Assembly (NCBI GenBank): GCA_039000515.1
Contig: JBCFYV010000856.1
Coordinates: forward strand, 1 to 64,000
Length of the DNA: 64,000 nucleotides
Reading direction: 5' to 3'
Source of the DNA: Timema cristinae
Lineage: Eukaryota > Arthropoda > Insecta > Phasmatodea > Timematidae
Each line of letters begins with the position of its first letter. Position 1 is the stretch's first letter. The notes under the pieces were generated by a model. The model saw only the letters and a list, made by a program, of their open reading frames with translations. It was not told the DNA's origin and made no database searches. A program made the position numbers and the translations under genes. Shown here one piece after another: positions 1 to 10,313 of this stretch.

Positions 1-1713
1 AATTATCAGTTTCACCGATACCTACAAAGTTGGAAGCCAACGTGACAGCTCTATTGTCATACCATTTTGTGAGAACAACCTGTCCGTCTTCACTGACTAC
101 TTCTTGGGCAAAACCTCTTTCCTGTTGATGGTGCATGTCTTTATCAGATAGCAGAGGAGGTTTATGAAACCTATTTACTCTTATAGTTCCTGCAGCAAAA
201 CAATTCCGGTTCTGTAGCCATTGAAAAAGGTGGTATGTACTGAAATAGTTATCAAAGAACAACTGGTGGTTTGGTTCGGTAATCCGACTGTGCAACTGCA
301 TTACAGTACTAGCACCAGCTCCAAATTGTGTGTATGCTCCATCTATTCCAGTATTCTTACCTTGATAAAGCAAAAAGTCACATGCCTGTCCATTGTTTCC
401 ACAAATTACGAATAGCTTGATACCATATTTGCATGGTTTATTTTTCATAAACTGACGTACACAGAGTTGCCCTCTAAAGGGAACCATCTGTTCATCCACG
501 CATAATGCAGTTGTGAGTGGTAGTTCAAGACATCGTGAACGTACAACATCATATATTGGGCGAACCTTCCAAAACTTATCATTTGGATTTTCATCTTCCA
601 AATTGTTTACAAAATGAAGGTGCTGTCGTAATTTAAAATAACGGTTTAGGTTCATATTGTCAGCAATTAAATCTACTCGTAATTTTGGGTTCCAGTAATA
701 TTTAACCCTTGGATAGCGGAGATTCCCCATCAATATATGTATTCCAAAACAAATTTGGATTTCATCTTCAGTAGTGGGTGTGAATATGGAATTCTGTTGC
801 ATGGCATACATATTTGTTTTTTCAGCTGTAATTTTATAAAAACTGTCCGGAATATATTTAAAAAAAAGAGGAGTTGGTAAATCAAAAACCTCAGGAGTAG
901 TTGGTTCAAACCAAGGCACATGCATTGTTTCATAGTTTTCAATGTCAGTTCTCCATTTGATGTCATCTTTTTCTGTAAGACCATTTTCCTGTCTATATCT
1001 CTTTTCTAAATCCGCTCTAGGAAGAACTTCTTGAACATGAAGCTCTGGAATCTGACCTTCAGGTTGTACAGGAACAACTTCTGGATTTTCAACTTCACTT
1101 TCGGAATCCGATTGATTGTTAGATTCATCTGTAAAATAAATATATGAATCAGAAATGATGTTGAACCATTATAACATCCATGACTGAATAGGACTTGTCT
1201 ACCAATTAGCAGTTTAGATCCTTGTAGATACATTACATCCACCACGGTTTCCAGCCTTTGGCCTGGAGTAAGTTTTATTCAATTTGATTTTTAGTGGGTG
1301 TGATTACGGACGAATGCCTTACCTGTCACCAACCTCAAACAGAAGCCTGGAGAGCACCATAAGCCTAATTTACCTAAGCATCCAGATGCTCGTAACTACC
1401 CAATTAGGAATAAAAAAACCTTTGGGTATCATCAGGAATTGAACCCGGGACCTCTTGAGATGTAGCCAAGGGTTCTAACCACTAGACCACGGACTAGATA
1501 ATTATAATATGTGGTAGAATACATAAATAAACTTAAGGACACAGAGGGTACTGAAAGAGCCAATTGTGAAATAGAAACTAAATCAAAACTTATATCAGAC
1601 TTACCATCATTTGGAAGAATAATTTCATCATCATCAACTTCATCGTCTGATACATCTTCTATGTCTGAATTTTCAAGTAAAACTAATATATCATCTTTTT
1701 TATTATGAGTCAT
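1..1713 (-). CDS. piggyBac transposase, partial, two exons
   Basis: DDE transposase (DDE_Tnp_1_7 type) that excises and inserts the element at TTAA. Exon 1 is 1605-1713, starting MTHNKKDD and rich in acidic residues. Exon 2 is 1-1128. A GTAAGT donor (minus strand, 1599-1604) and a TTTTACAG acceptor (ending at 1129) join in frame. Exon 2 reads without a stop to the window edge. The first two catalytic aspartates are seen in CVDEQMVPFRG (around 440) and FFDNYFST (around 240). The third lies beyond position 1. I chose the ATG at 1713 because the longer frame starts with a non-ATG codon. It could be an active or recently active copy, or a domesticated gene; the window cannot decide. Confidence 0.85.
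1255..1494 (-). repeat. tRNA-derived SINE in the P1 intron
   Basis: On the minus strand the head carries an A-box-like GTGGTCTAGTGGTTAG (from 1491) and a B-box-like GGTTCAATTCC (around 1437-1447), as in tRNA-derived SINEs. The body runs about 200 bp further. It lies fully inside the 1129-1604 intron, so splicing would remove it. Its 3' limit is approximate and I found no clear TSD. Its tail does not resemble that of the other SINEs here. Confidence 0.6.
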
Positions 1714-2219
1714 TGTTCTAAAAAACACTAACTAAATATAATAAATAACTTTGTATTTAAAAACAATGCCAAAAAAAGTAACCTAAAATAAACTAAATCA
1801 CTGCTAAAAAGGACTACATTGAATCACAATGTACATTTATATGGACACGAGTTTTCAAATAAATATATAACACTGTAAAAGTACTCTAAAAATTATCAAC
1901 AATACATCAAAAGAAAGCTTATTTCATTTTCTAACAAATAATATTTAACTGGTATAAACTGAAAAGGTTTATTTCACTGAAAAAAAAAACAGTCAGGGGC
2001 GCACATGTGGTGTAAACGCGAACCTAAACCATCTAAAATATAACAATTTACTAATAGTTTTCAAAAATGCCAAAAGAGTGCAGCACTTACTGGACCCTTT
2101 AAAGTACTTGTCCACGTACATGGGCACTGTGATTCAAGGGTCAAATATGCTCAGAATGATGCATAATAGGAAGAAAAATTGGTGTCCATTTACATGGACA
2201 AGGTGACTGAATGGGTTAA

Positions 2220-2370
2220 AACAGTAAGTAGCCCAAGGTGTTGCAAATGCAGTGTACTTAATAGACCGTTGAGTAAGAGGACATAGATAGTATGCTGAAT
2301 TAAGATCGATAATAGGCATAAACTTGGCTCCACAGAGATGTTGAAACACATTATCAATGTTGGGTAAAGG
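2220..2370 (-). pseudogene. Gypsy RT fragment, C-terminal side of the break
   Basis: Part of the reverse transcriptase finger/palm. The minus strand reads through a GAKFMPIIDLNSAYY motif, which matches the ID-L-SGY block of Ty3/Gypsy RTs (first catalytic Asp region), and a KYTAFATPWATY block. It is cut at 2216 by the piggyBac TTAA. The reading frame at 2374 matches the frame that stops at 6646 on the other side of the LTR-element insertion, which shows that the two pieces were one gene. Confidence 0.8.
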
Positions 2371-2374
2371 ATAT

Positions 2375-3249
2375 TGAAGCGTTTCTGATTACGGGTCCTC
2401 ACGTTGTGCGCCAATTGAAGTGTTATAGAAATATTACTGCACCGCGATGGGCGCTAATTATGATGTTTTGGACGTCTCTCTCCGCGTCGATCGATGAATT
2501 CTGGATCTGGTTCGTCGCATTGGGCGTCGATTGAAGTTATACCGTTTAATTAGCTGATAATTGCCCCGTGGTCTAGCACTAATTAAAGCGGTCCGGTATT
2601 TTGATGTGGTGAGTTAATTGGTATTTATAGCCCCGTGATCGAGCGCCATTTAAAGAATTATTGGTGATTTAAATCTTGTATAATTAATACACACTTATCA
2701 TGTTGACATGTTTTGTATTTCTAAATCTCAGTTTATTTCAGGAGAAAATAGATCATGTCGTCGGCGAACTATTTATGCGAGCTTATAGTATGATCGTAGG
2801 GATCGCGGACAGGAGTTGCAGTCCGGGTAGTTCAAGGACTGGACTCCAAGTGAGGTTCAATTGCACCATCTTTCGTATATATCCATTGCTCATGGAAGCT
2901 TCGAGAAGGTTGTGTTATAAAAAATTAAAATACAAGACAAAAACATCTCGGTGTCACTAGAAGCTTCGAGAGCCGGAAACTGACTCAAGTTACTTTTTAA
3001 AATCTCTATTCGAACTTTCCAGAATAGGAAGTTATTATTTAAAAATCTTATATTGTCAACTTGACTTGACTAACGTGATGCGTTCTGACGTCACTTACAG
3101 TAGCGTGTACCTTCTTAGAAGAAGAAGTGCTTTAAGCGCCATGTAATATACTATATAATTTAAATAAAATTAAATACGTTTATAAAATTAGGACGATATT
3201 ATTGTCAATGTTTTAACATATTCTTTAGGGTCAAATCAGTAACATTACA
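2375..3249 (-). repeat. 3' LTR of the non-autonomous element (875 bp)
   Basis: Matches 5685-6641 almost base for base. It has only one copy of the 41-bp unit at its outer (left) end, where the right LTR has three. A short open frame (2700-2960) also exists in the other LTR and is not treated as a gene. Confidence 0.9.
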
Positions 3250-3266
3250 ATTACCCCCCAAAGTGT
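3250..3266 (-). other. Polypurine tract of the non-autonomous LTR element
   Basis: Immediately inside the left LTR the minus strand reads ACTTTGGGGGGTAAT, a G-rich purine run in the place expected for the plus-strand primer. This fixes the element as minus-strand. Confidence 0.7.
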
Positions 3267-5664
3267 ATCTGAAAGTAGAGACTTGTATACTTTTTGATAC
3301 GCATTGCTAAAAAAAAGAAAAAACATGATCATTTTTCGCACACCCTGTATAAAGTTTCACAAATTAATATATTTTGGAACATGCTGTATAAAATTTCACA
3401 AAATTTACAAATTTGCAGAAATTACAATATTTTGGAACTACCTGTATAGTATGGTTCTTGAATGATAATCTCTTCTGTAGGTTTACATGAAGTTCTTTTA
3501 CAAAAAAGTTGAAGTTATACTAATCAAACATTAAAATATAAAATTTTAATCAAAAAGTTGAAATCAGATAAATCTAATATGATATAAAATTGTTAAGTAT
3601 AATTACAATTAATTGAAATAAAATAATCTAAGTTTATTATATAAAAATTTGAATTCAATATAAAAATTTGAATTTAATCATTACTAATCAAAGTTTTTTT
3701 TAAAACCCTAAATTCGTTGCTATAACGTCCTTAAGATTGATTAAAATACATTAAACTTTTTAATAAAAAAATGGAATTTAATTGTCACTAATCAAAGTGT
3801 CTTTTAATCATTTATTGGTTTAAACACTTCGTTGCACTTTATTTATTTAAATGATTCTTCACGGATCCACTTTTATTATTATTATTATTATTATTATTTT
3901 GACATAAATGACAAACACCCTTAATGCTACACATACTCTTAAAAGCCTGACGGCCAAATTCGCTATATGAGCCACTACTTTGATACATTTACTGAATAAT
4001 TAGCTTGAAAATACAAAAGAATAATTCACAAAATAAACCCAATTACTTAAAAGATAATATAATTACATTGTTTCGGACAGAGAAAGGATAATATCAGAAC
4101 ATCTGAATCACCTTACCAAAAACTTTATTTATGAGAATACCTAACCTCAAAACAAATTTAAAATACTTGAAATATATAGATGATAATCTTGGAATCATAA
4201 AGTACGTTTGAAATCAGTATGAAATCATATATCACACCATTATAAAATATTGAAAATTATTTTTCCCCTTCTTAATTGAATAATTAATTTCTCATTAGTG
4301 AAAAGATCTTTAACTGCATCTTTCTCTATTGATTACAACTTTTTGAATGTTGCCTATTTGCCTTAGGCATAAAAAAAATCTTAATAAAATCTGTTATAGT
4401 AGCTTAATTAGGTCTAACACCCTAATTAGTTCTCATAACATGTTTCTTCTGGTAAAACAAAATAAAGTAATTGTATTTACTTTCCAAAGTTGGATTTTAC
4501 TGAATATTAAGGAAGTGGGGTTGCTATCCACACCTATCCGAACAATTAAATCTATTCCAATTACAAGGTTAAAATATATAATTTACATAATATACTATGA
4601 GCCCAACGTCTCACAATTCTTGTTACATTTCTTGTAACAGTATTATTTTCATTTTTGTCTTACTCCCTTTCTCCACTCTTTACGTTTGGCCTAACTGGGA
4701 ATTTTATTTTCCGCAGTTGGACTTTAGTTTAAATGTTAAGGGGGTTGCTCACATACCTCACCTATCCTTACAAAAAAAAAGGGGGCTCCCATTTACAAGG
4801 TTAAAACGATAAAGTTACATAATATACTAGGAGCCCCTCGTCATACAATTCTCATTATTTTCTCATTATTATTTATGATTTTTTCTTCCTTTTAATTGGC
4901 CTAACTTGAAAAGACCTTTTCTCTGAACTGCACCGCGATGGAGACTTACTGAACCCTACTCTAGTCCTTTCCAGTTCTGCCAACTACTTAATCTGTCCTG
5001 CCTATCTCGTTGAGCGAAAATATAAAAAAAAATCATTTTATTATTTATTACCAGAGTTACTTTGCCTTACCCTTCTAACAAGAATGTTGTCGTCTTGAAC
5101 AAAGATGACCACCTGTAGACTTTAAGTGCGATGTTGAAATAACAATGAACAGAGATGACCACCTGGAGACTTGAAAGATATTGTTCGTGCTAACAAATAA
5201 AAACCTTTTCCACTTTACAAAAGAAGGATTTACTTTACAGTTTCTTAACAAAAGGATTATTTCTATCTTCCTGAGTGTTTATTGTTGCTTGTTTGTGGCA
5301 CATTGTACGCAGTATTTAACTGCTGCGTATCTCCTCAGAAGTGACTCTTTCAGCATCTCTCTTCTTGTTAGTTAGTGACCTAAAGGTTATATTATTACTT
5401 CCTCTGCCATGTTTTAATTATTGTTCCCTTAATTTAAATCATAAAAATTTTTACTGTTCCACCCCCAAAATGCACAAATGACATAAAATAATTCACTAAT
5501 TATTTTAAGTTTCTGTTGATGACTTATCTGTGATCTCTTCTTTATACTAGTCTCCACCCCCAGCTTCCTCTTTGGTGCTGCTTCCTGCTTATATCAGTCC
5601 CGAACGCTGCTTCCTGCTTATCTCGGTGATTCACCTCTAATTACCTCGGGGAGGTATTTCGTGC

Positions 5665-5683
5665 CCCTAAGTTGGGATGCCAA
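5665..5683 (-). other. Primer binding site of the non-autonomous LTR element
   Basis: Two bases inside the right LTR the minus strand reads TGGCATCCCAACTTAGGG, complementary to a tRNA 3' end finishing in CCA. I cannot name the tRNA without a search. Confidence 0.65.
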
Positions 5684-5684
5684 T

Positions 5685-5807
5685 TGAAGCGTTTCTGATT
5701 ACGGGTCTCCACGTTGTGCGCCAATTGAAGAATTTCTGATTACGGGTCCCCACGTTGTGCGCCAATTGAAGCGTTTCTGATTACGGGTCCCCACGTTGTG
5801 CGCCAAT
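5685..5807. repeat. Three tandem 41-bp units at LTR edge
   Basis: Units at 5685-5725, 5726-5766 and 5767-5807, each starting TGAAG and ending GCGCCAAT, with a few substitutions (GAATTTCTG in unit 2, GTCTCCAC in unit 1). The left LTR has a single unit at 2375-2415. Confidence 0.92.
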
Positions 5808-6641
5808 TGAAGTGTTGTTCAAATATTACTGCACCGCGATGGGCGCTAATTATGATGTTTTGGACGTCTCTCTCCGCGTCGATCGATGAATTCTGGATCT
5901 GGTTCGTCGCATTGGGCGTCGATTGAAGTTATACCGTTTAATTAGCTGATAATTGCCCCGTGGTCGAGCACTAATTAAAGCGGTCCGGTATTTTGATGTG
6001 GTGAGTTAATTGGTATTTATAGCCCCGTGATCGAGCGCCAATTAAAGAATTATTGGTGATTTAAATCTTGTATAATTAATACACACTTATCATGTTGACA
6101 TGTTTTTTATTTCTAAATCTCAGTTTATTTCAGGAGAAAATAGATCATGTCGTCGGCGAACTATTTATGCGAGCTTATAGTATGATCGTAGGGATCGCGG
6201 ACAGGAGTTGCAGTCCGAGTAGTTCAAGGACTGGACTCCAAGTGAGGTTCAATTGCACCATCTTTCGTATATATCCATTGCTCATGGAAGCTTCGAGAAG
6301 GTCGTGTTATAAAAAATTAAAACACAAGACAAAAACATCTCGGTGTCACTAGAAGCTTCGAGAGCCGGAAACTGACTCAAGTTACTTTTTAAAATCTCTA
6401 TTCGAACTTTCCAGAATAGGAAGTTATTATTTAAAAATCTTATATTGTCAACTTGACTTGACTAACGTGATGCATTCTGACGTCACTTACAGTAGCGTGT
6501 ACCTTCTTAGAAGAAGAAGTGCTTTAAGCGCCATGTAATATACTATATAATTTAAATAAAATTAAATACGTTTATAAAATTAGGACGATATTATTGTCAA
6601 TGCTTTAACATATTCTTTAGGGTCAAATCAGTAACATTACA
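5685..6641 (-). repeat. 5' LTR of the non-autonomous element (957 bp)
   Basis: Longer than the left LTR by exactly 82 bp, that is two 41-bp units, all at the edge next to the primer binding site. The rest aligns with few mismatches. Confidence 0.9.
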
Positions 6642-6645
6642 ATAT

Positions 6646-7122
6646 GAATCAAAAATAATATGTTGATTTACTTTCCTATAATCCACCACTAATCGAAAAC
6701 CTTTATCCTTCTTAGGTACAAGAAAACATGGTGATGCATATTCAGAAGATAAGTTACAAATCACATCTTCTCTTAAGAGTTTATCAGTGATTTCTCTCAT
6801 GGCTTTCAATTTGACAGGATTACATTGATAGGGAGCACAGCTCACCGGTTTTCATTCACAATTGACCATATCATATTTTACTAAGTTGATAGAGCCTACA
6901 TTTTCTGTTAGAACAATAGGGATATTCTCTTTTGAACCGTGTTAGCAGTAAATTTTGATTGTTGTGACTGTCAGCCAACCCCACAAAGATTTTGTCTAAT
7001 ATTGACGGGAAAGGGTATTTACCATTGTGTAATTTAAAATGGTAAACATTGTCACATAGAGAAATAATCATGCATGAGAAATTCACAAAGTCAGAACCTA
7101 ATAAAATTGCATATTGAGACAT
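6646..7122 (-). pseudogene. Gypsy pol: protease-RT linker and RT N-terminal part
   Basis: The minus strand reads an RT N-terminal region with LREDVICNLSSEYASPC and LVPKKDKGFRLVVDYRKVN, the usual Ty3/Gypsy fingers motif with V-DYR. It is interrupted at 6645 by the LTR-element insertion. The stretch 6871-7122 is the linker between protease and RT, in another frame. A stop near 6857 and the frame changes show decay. Confidence 0.8.
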
Positions 7123-7230
7123 GGGAGCAACATAAAACTTAAATTTCCACGAAAAGCCCTAAATATTTACACCCACAATGACTGGCCCTTCCCATTAAAG
7201 GACTGGAACCAAAATTAGCAATAGAACGTT

Positions 7231-7762
7231 TCACTCTTGTCTTTCGACAAAACACTTGGACTTAGACAGTTCTTCCATGCAAAATGTGGAAATAATAGAA
7301 CAATTGGCACCAGTGTCATCAAGAGCAGGATAATAATTATTCCCCAATCTAACGGGAATAATAGGAACGGAAGTAGGAATGCTACTGGCTTGAAATTTCT
7401 GAAAATTTGCTTCTTGAATCTGTTTTCTATTACGTACAAGACCCCGATTCTGTAACTTCTCCGAAATTAGTTTTTTGGACAGGAAAATTTTGTGTGGCCA
7501 TATTCCCACACTTCCAGCACTGTTTGTTGTTAAACCTAGGAACAGGTGGCTGATTTTGACTTTGAAAATTGCCTTTACGATTTGGTCGTGAAGGACAAAT
7601 TTGACTTAAGTGCCCTACTCCCCCACACTTCTGGCAATGTGTGATATTTTTACTGTACCTTGGTACATACTGAGCAATATTTCCAGGAAAACTATTAGTA
7701 TATGGAAAAGGATTTGCTCTGTTTTGTGGTTGTGGCAGAGAAGCTATGGGTTGAGTATACAC
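7231..7762 (-). pseudogene. Gypsy nucleocapsid zinc knuckles and aspartic protease
   Basis: The minus strand shows one good CCHC knuckle (CQKCGGVGHLSQIC, around 7620-7660) and a second, damaged one (CWKCGNMATQNF). After a frameshift comes the protease core PALDDTGANCSII (around 7300-7340), in which D-T-G is the catalytic triplet. The nucleocapsid binds the element's RNA and the protease cleaves the polyprotein. Two overlapping frames (7430-7762 and 7231-7509) show that the gene is broken. Confidence 0.78.
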
Positions 7763-7821
7763 CTAGTGAGGCTCATTTGGAGCACAAAGAGGTTAGGCAT
7801 AGTGTCAGGATTTAGTTCAGG

Positions 7822-8721
7822 TTAAGTCGTGATTGGAAGGTTAGGGTTGAACTGTAGATAAGTTTGAGGTTGTTCAGTAAGCTTGCCCGATGAGAACTGT
7901 TGACTGAAACGAAGATCAGAGAGAAATTCTTCATCTACAGATTTCACTAAGGTGTCTAATTGTCTAAGGATGAGTGGCCTTACTCCACCCAATCTTAATC
8001 TAACCTGGGGTGAAGAATTCGAAATAATTGTGTGGGCCAACACATTTTCAGTGATCGGGAGATTGAGTGTATCTGCAGTATCCAAACATGCGGAAACAAA
8101 TTCCCTGAGGGATTCAAATGGGTTTTGAAGTCTATTGAAATACTTCATGGCAAGAATTGAAATGTCGTGTGAAGTGAGGCATTTTTTTATGATGTTCTCT
8201 TTCAAGGTCACCCATGGTACTCCATTTTGCATGGCCTTGCCCCACAGTTCCATCAACATACCCGTGGTAAGAGAAAATGAGGCACTTATAATATATTTTT
8301 CATGGAAAGCTCCCAACTTCACCAATTTACATATTTTCTGAAGGAAAATAAAAACATACTCAGGCTCATTAATGTTGGAGGAAAAATATTTTTCATTAGT
8401 TTAGACAAGGAATTTTTACGGAAGAAATTGTCATTGGATGAAACTTCCTGATCCACGGCTCTATTAACATTCCTACCAGAAAAAAACATTGTCGCTAGTA
8501 TCACCTAATCGGTTAAAACCATTTTCACTCTGGATTGGTCCTTGACTTGTATTTATCCCTACTGATGAGTACATTGGTAAATCTATTAAATTCTCACACT
8601 GACCACTCCCCCCATCAATACATGCCACAGGAGTTCTTACATATTCTAATATATTGGGGGGGGGGGGGGTGTTAATTAATCTTGTATTATTATGGATGGC
8701 TCTCACCCGCAAGTTATCCAT
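7822..8721 (-). pseudogene. Gypsy gag (capsid) fragment
   Basis: The 167-residue frame 7822-8325 has the helical capsid pattern of retrotransposon gag (WGKAMQNGVPWVTLKENI, then FNRLQNPFESLREFV). The upstream frames 8319-8504 and 8473-8721 continue it with frame changes. It forms the virus-like particle. The G14 run at 8656-8669 codes for a short Pro stretch and is itself a likely slippage site. Confidence 0.72.
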
Positions 8722-9885
8722 GTCCTGAAGGGAACACCTGAGTTTGATTGGTGGCTCGCTCCTTCCCGGGACCAGTCACGCCCAAGATGTCAGTCACAGT
8801 TGTTGGTACTTCCATTTCTACAGTATAGATGTTGTGATGTAACAAAAACAAGATAAATTATTAGATAAGATACTAGCAAATGATTTAACAAAAAAAAAAA
8901 GGAATTTAGATTTACAAAAACATATTAATTTATTTATTTATAAATTATCCCGGTTTCGGCACCATTTATGTACTGATCGCCTCTCTTGTAAGGTAACCAG
9001 TAATATTTTTTGAACTTATTGAGACGTTTATACATATATTCCATCCTTACTCAACTTAGCCAAGACTGAAAGAGAGCATAAGTAAACTATTAATTAATAA
9101 AAAAATAAGGGGGTGAGGGATTACACCAAACACGTGGTCTCCCACAGGGATCCCTAAATCAAAATCCGGTTACATAACTGACTTTAGAATTTATTACAAG
9201 ACAAAATTTAAACATATTTTTACAAGATTAATTTAAAACAAAGGAGAACAGATTTACGTTTGCTACATTACCGATTTGTTAAAAGGATTTATAAAAGATG
9301 TCTCCCGTAAAATACCAGAGAACCAAAATACAAATAATAATAATAATAAAAATAACATAGTCTTCAAGCATCATACTTAATTCCCTGTTTGATTATAATT
9401 TTAAAAAAGGTGTTATATAGAATGTCGTCTGATACAAACTAATAACATTAAAAAAACAGGTCTCATGGTTGACCAATCTGGCGTTACATTACAATAAAAA
9501 AGGCTACAAAATAATAAAAACCTAAAAGTTCATAATTAGAAAAATAATTACACGGAAACTTTACCTCAACATACCAACACCAAAATAAAACGAAAAAAAC
9601 TACATGTTAAATTTAAACTGATTCCCCAATCAAGTAAATAAAAAAGGAAGAAACTAAGTATTACGTCTCACGTCAATTGAATCCAAAGAGAGAGTGGCCG
9701 AGCTAACGGCGTCACCTGCCTGAACAGGAAATCGAGATTTTTGATAGACCAATCAGTGACAAGATTGCAAGATAAAAAGGACCAATCGTATATTAGTTGA
9801 AGACTTGACATTTTTAAAATACAAGTTATAAAAACTAATATTAAGGTAAAATTAAATACTTTAAAAAAAGGTACAAAGAGATGTA
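8722..9885. other. Gypsy leader and probable LTR, no gene
   Basis: No coding sequence is seen. On the minus strand a possible primer site TGGGCGTGACTGGTCCC lies at about 8768-8784, three to four bases inside a CA-ending boundary near 8788. So sequence to the right of 8788 may be the 5' LTR. Its outer limit cannot be set from one copy. Confidence 0.4.
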
Positions 9886-10313
9886 CCGTAAACGTGGGCT
9901 ACTTGAGCCCAGATTTTGAAACTTTTACCAATATTTTTTAAAATAGGCACAACAGATTTTTTTCTTTGACATACTCACCTTATATTATTAAACTATAGTT
10001 TATTATGGATACTTTAACGTACAATACGCATTGTTTGTGACGTAGTAAATATTTTTATATTTTGGTTTTATTTGGGCTCAAGTTAACCTTAAGGTTGGGT
10101 TACTTGAACCCAGACTGTAATTCCCATAAATACTACCATTTGAAGGCAGTTTGGGTCCAAGTAGGTTGAGGATTATTAGAATAACATAATTTCTGAACAT
10201 CCAGTGAACTTACAAACGTTTATTTTAAAGACAAATATTAATTTTGAACATTAATTTTGAACATAACTTTTTAGATATTGTACAAACAAAATTAGGTAGT
10301 TATATAACAATGT

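Larger units (their letters stand above)
1..2215 (-). mobile_element. piggyBac element P1, 5' part, cut by window edge
   Basis: Class II cut-and-paste transposon. Its 5' end abuts a TTAA at 2216-2219, and the element reads CCCATTCAGTCACC inward on the minus strand. TTAA is the piggyBac target. The surrounding sequence is Gypsy RT on the right, so P1 inserted into that RT. Near the end lie short palindromic motifs of the type GTCCATNTACATGGAC (about 2184-2199, with related forms near 2110-2125 and 1837-1852), which may be transposase sites. The other end is outside the window, so the second TTAA cannot be checked. Confidence 0.85.
3250..5684. other. Interior of the non-autonomous LTR element, noncoding
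   Basis: AT-rich interior without recognisable protein domains. It contains a (TTA)n run at about 3873-3898, and a diverged direct repeat of about 140 bp (near 4486-4625 and 4720-4857) sharing TTACAAGGTTAAAA and CATAATATACTA. There are also short duplicated phrases such as GATGACCACCTG (5105 and 5154) and GCTGCTTCCTGCTTAT (5577 and 5603). Small open frames here (for example 4347-4637) have no support. Confidence 0.65.
2375..6641 (-). mobile_element. Non-autonomous LTR retrotransposon (LARD-like), complete
   Basis: Two direct repeats (2375-3249 and 5685-6641) start TG and end CA, and are flanked by the 4-bp duplication ATAT (2371-2374 and 6642-6645). The orientation is minus because a primer-binding-site-like TGGCATCCCAACTTAGGG abuts the right LTR and a purine tract (ACTTTGGGGGGTAAT) abuts the left LTR. 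The 2435-bp interior has no convincing gag or pol ORF, so movement must have used proteins from another element. By eye the LTRs differ at about a dozen bases over 875 bp, which suggests a fairly recent insertion. The host sequence is the Gypsy RT. Confidence 0.88.
2216..9885 (-). mobile_element. Ty3/Gypsy-like retrotransposon G, interrupted twice
   Basis: LTR retrotransposon on the minus strand with gag, zinc knuckle, aspartic protease and RT in the usual order from right to left. The RT is split by an LTR-element insertion (2375-6641) and cut by piggyBac P1 at 2215. Any remainder (rest of RT, RNase H, integrase, 3' LTR) would lie left of the window. A 5' LTR probably lies to the right of 8788, but with only one LTR in view its limits are unknown; the pogo insertion at 9886 may fall inside it. 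Several frameshifts make it a dead copy. Confidence 0.75.

Noticed and set aside
2700..2960. 86-residue frame duplicated at 6092-6352
   Set aside because: Lies inside the LTR; duplicated because LTRs are duplicated. No domain seen.
5685..5807. CRISPR-like array of 41-bp repeats
   Set aside because: Units are directly adjacent with no spacers, and sit at the edge of an LTR in a eukaryotic repeat.
2375..6641. The two long direct repeats taken as the LTRs of the Gypsy element itself
   Set aside because: The ATAT duplication and the interrupted RT frame show that the repeats belong to a separate element inserted in the Gypsy RT.
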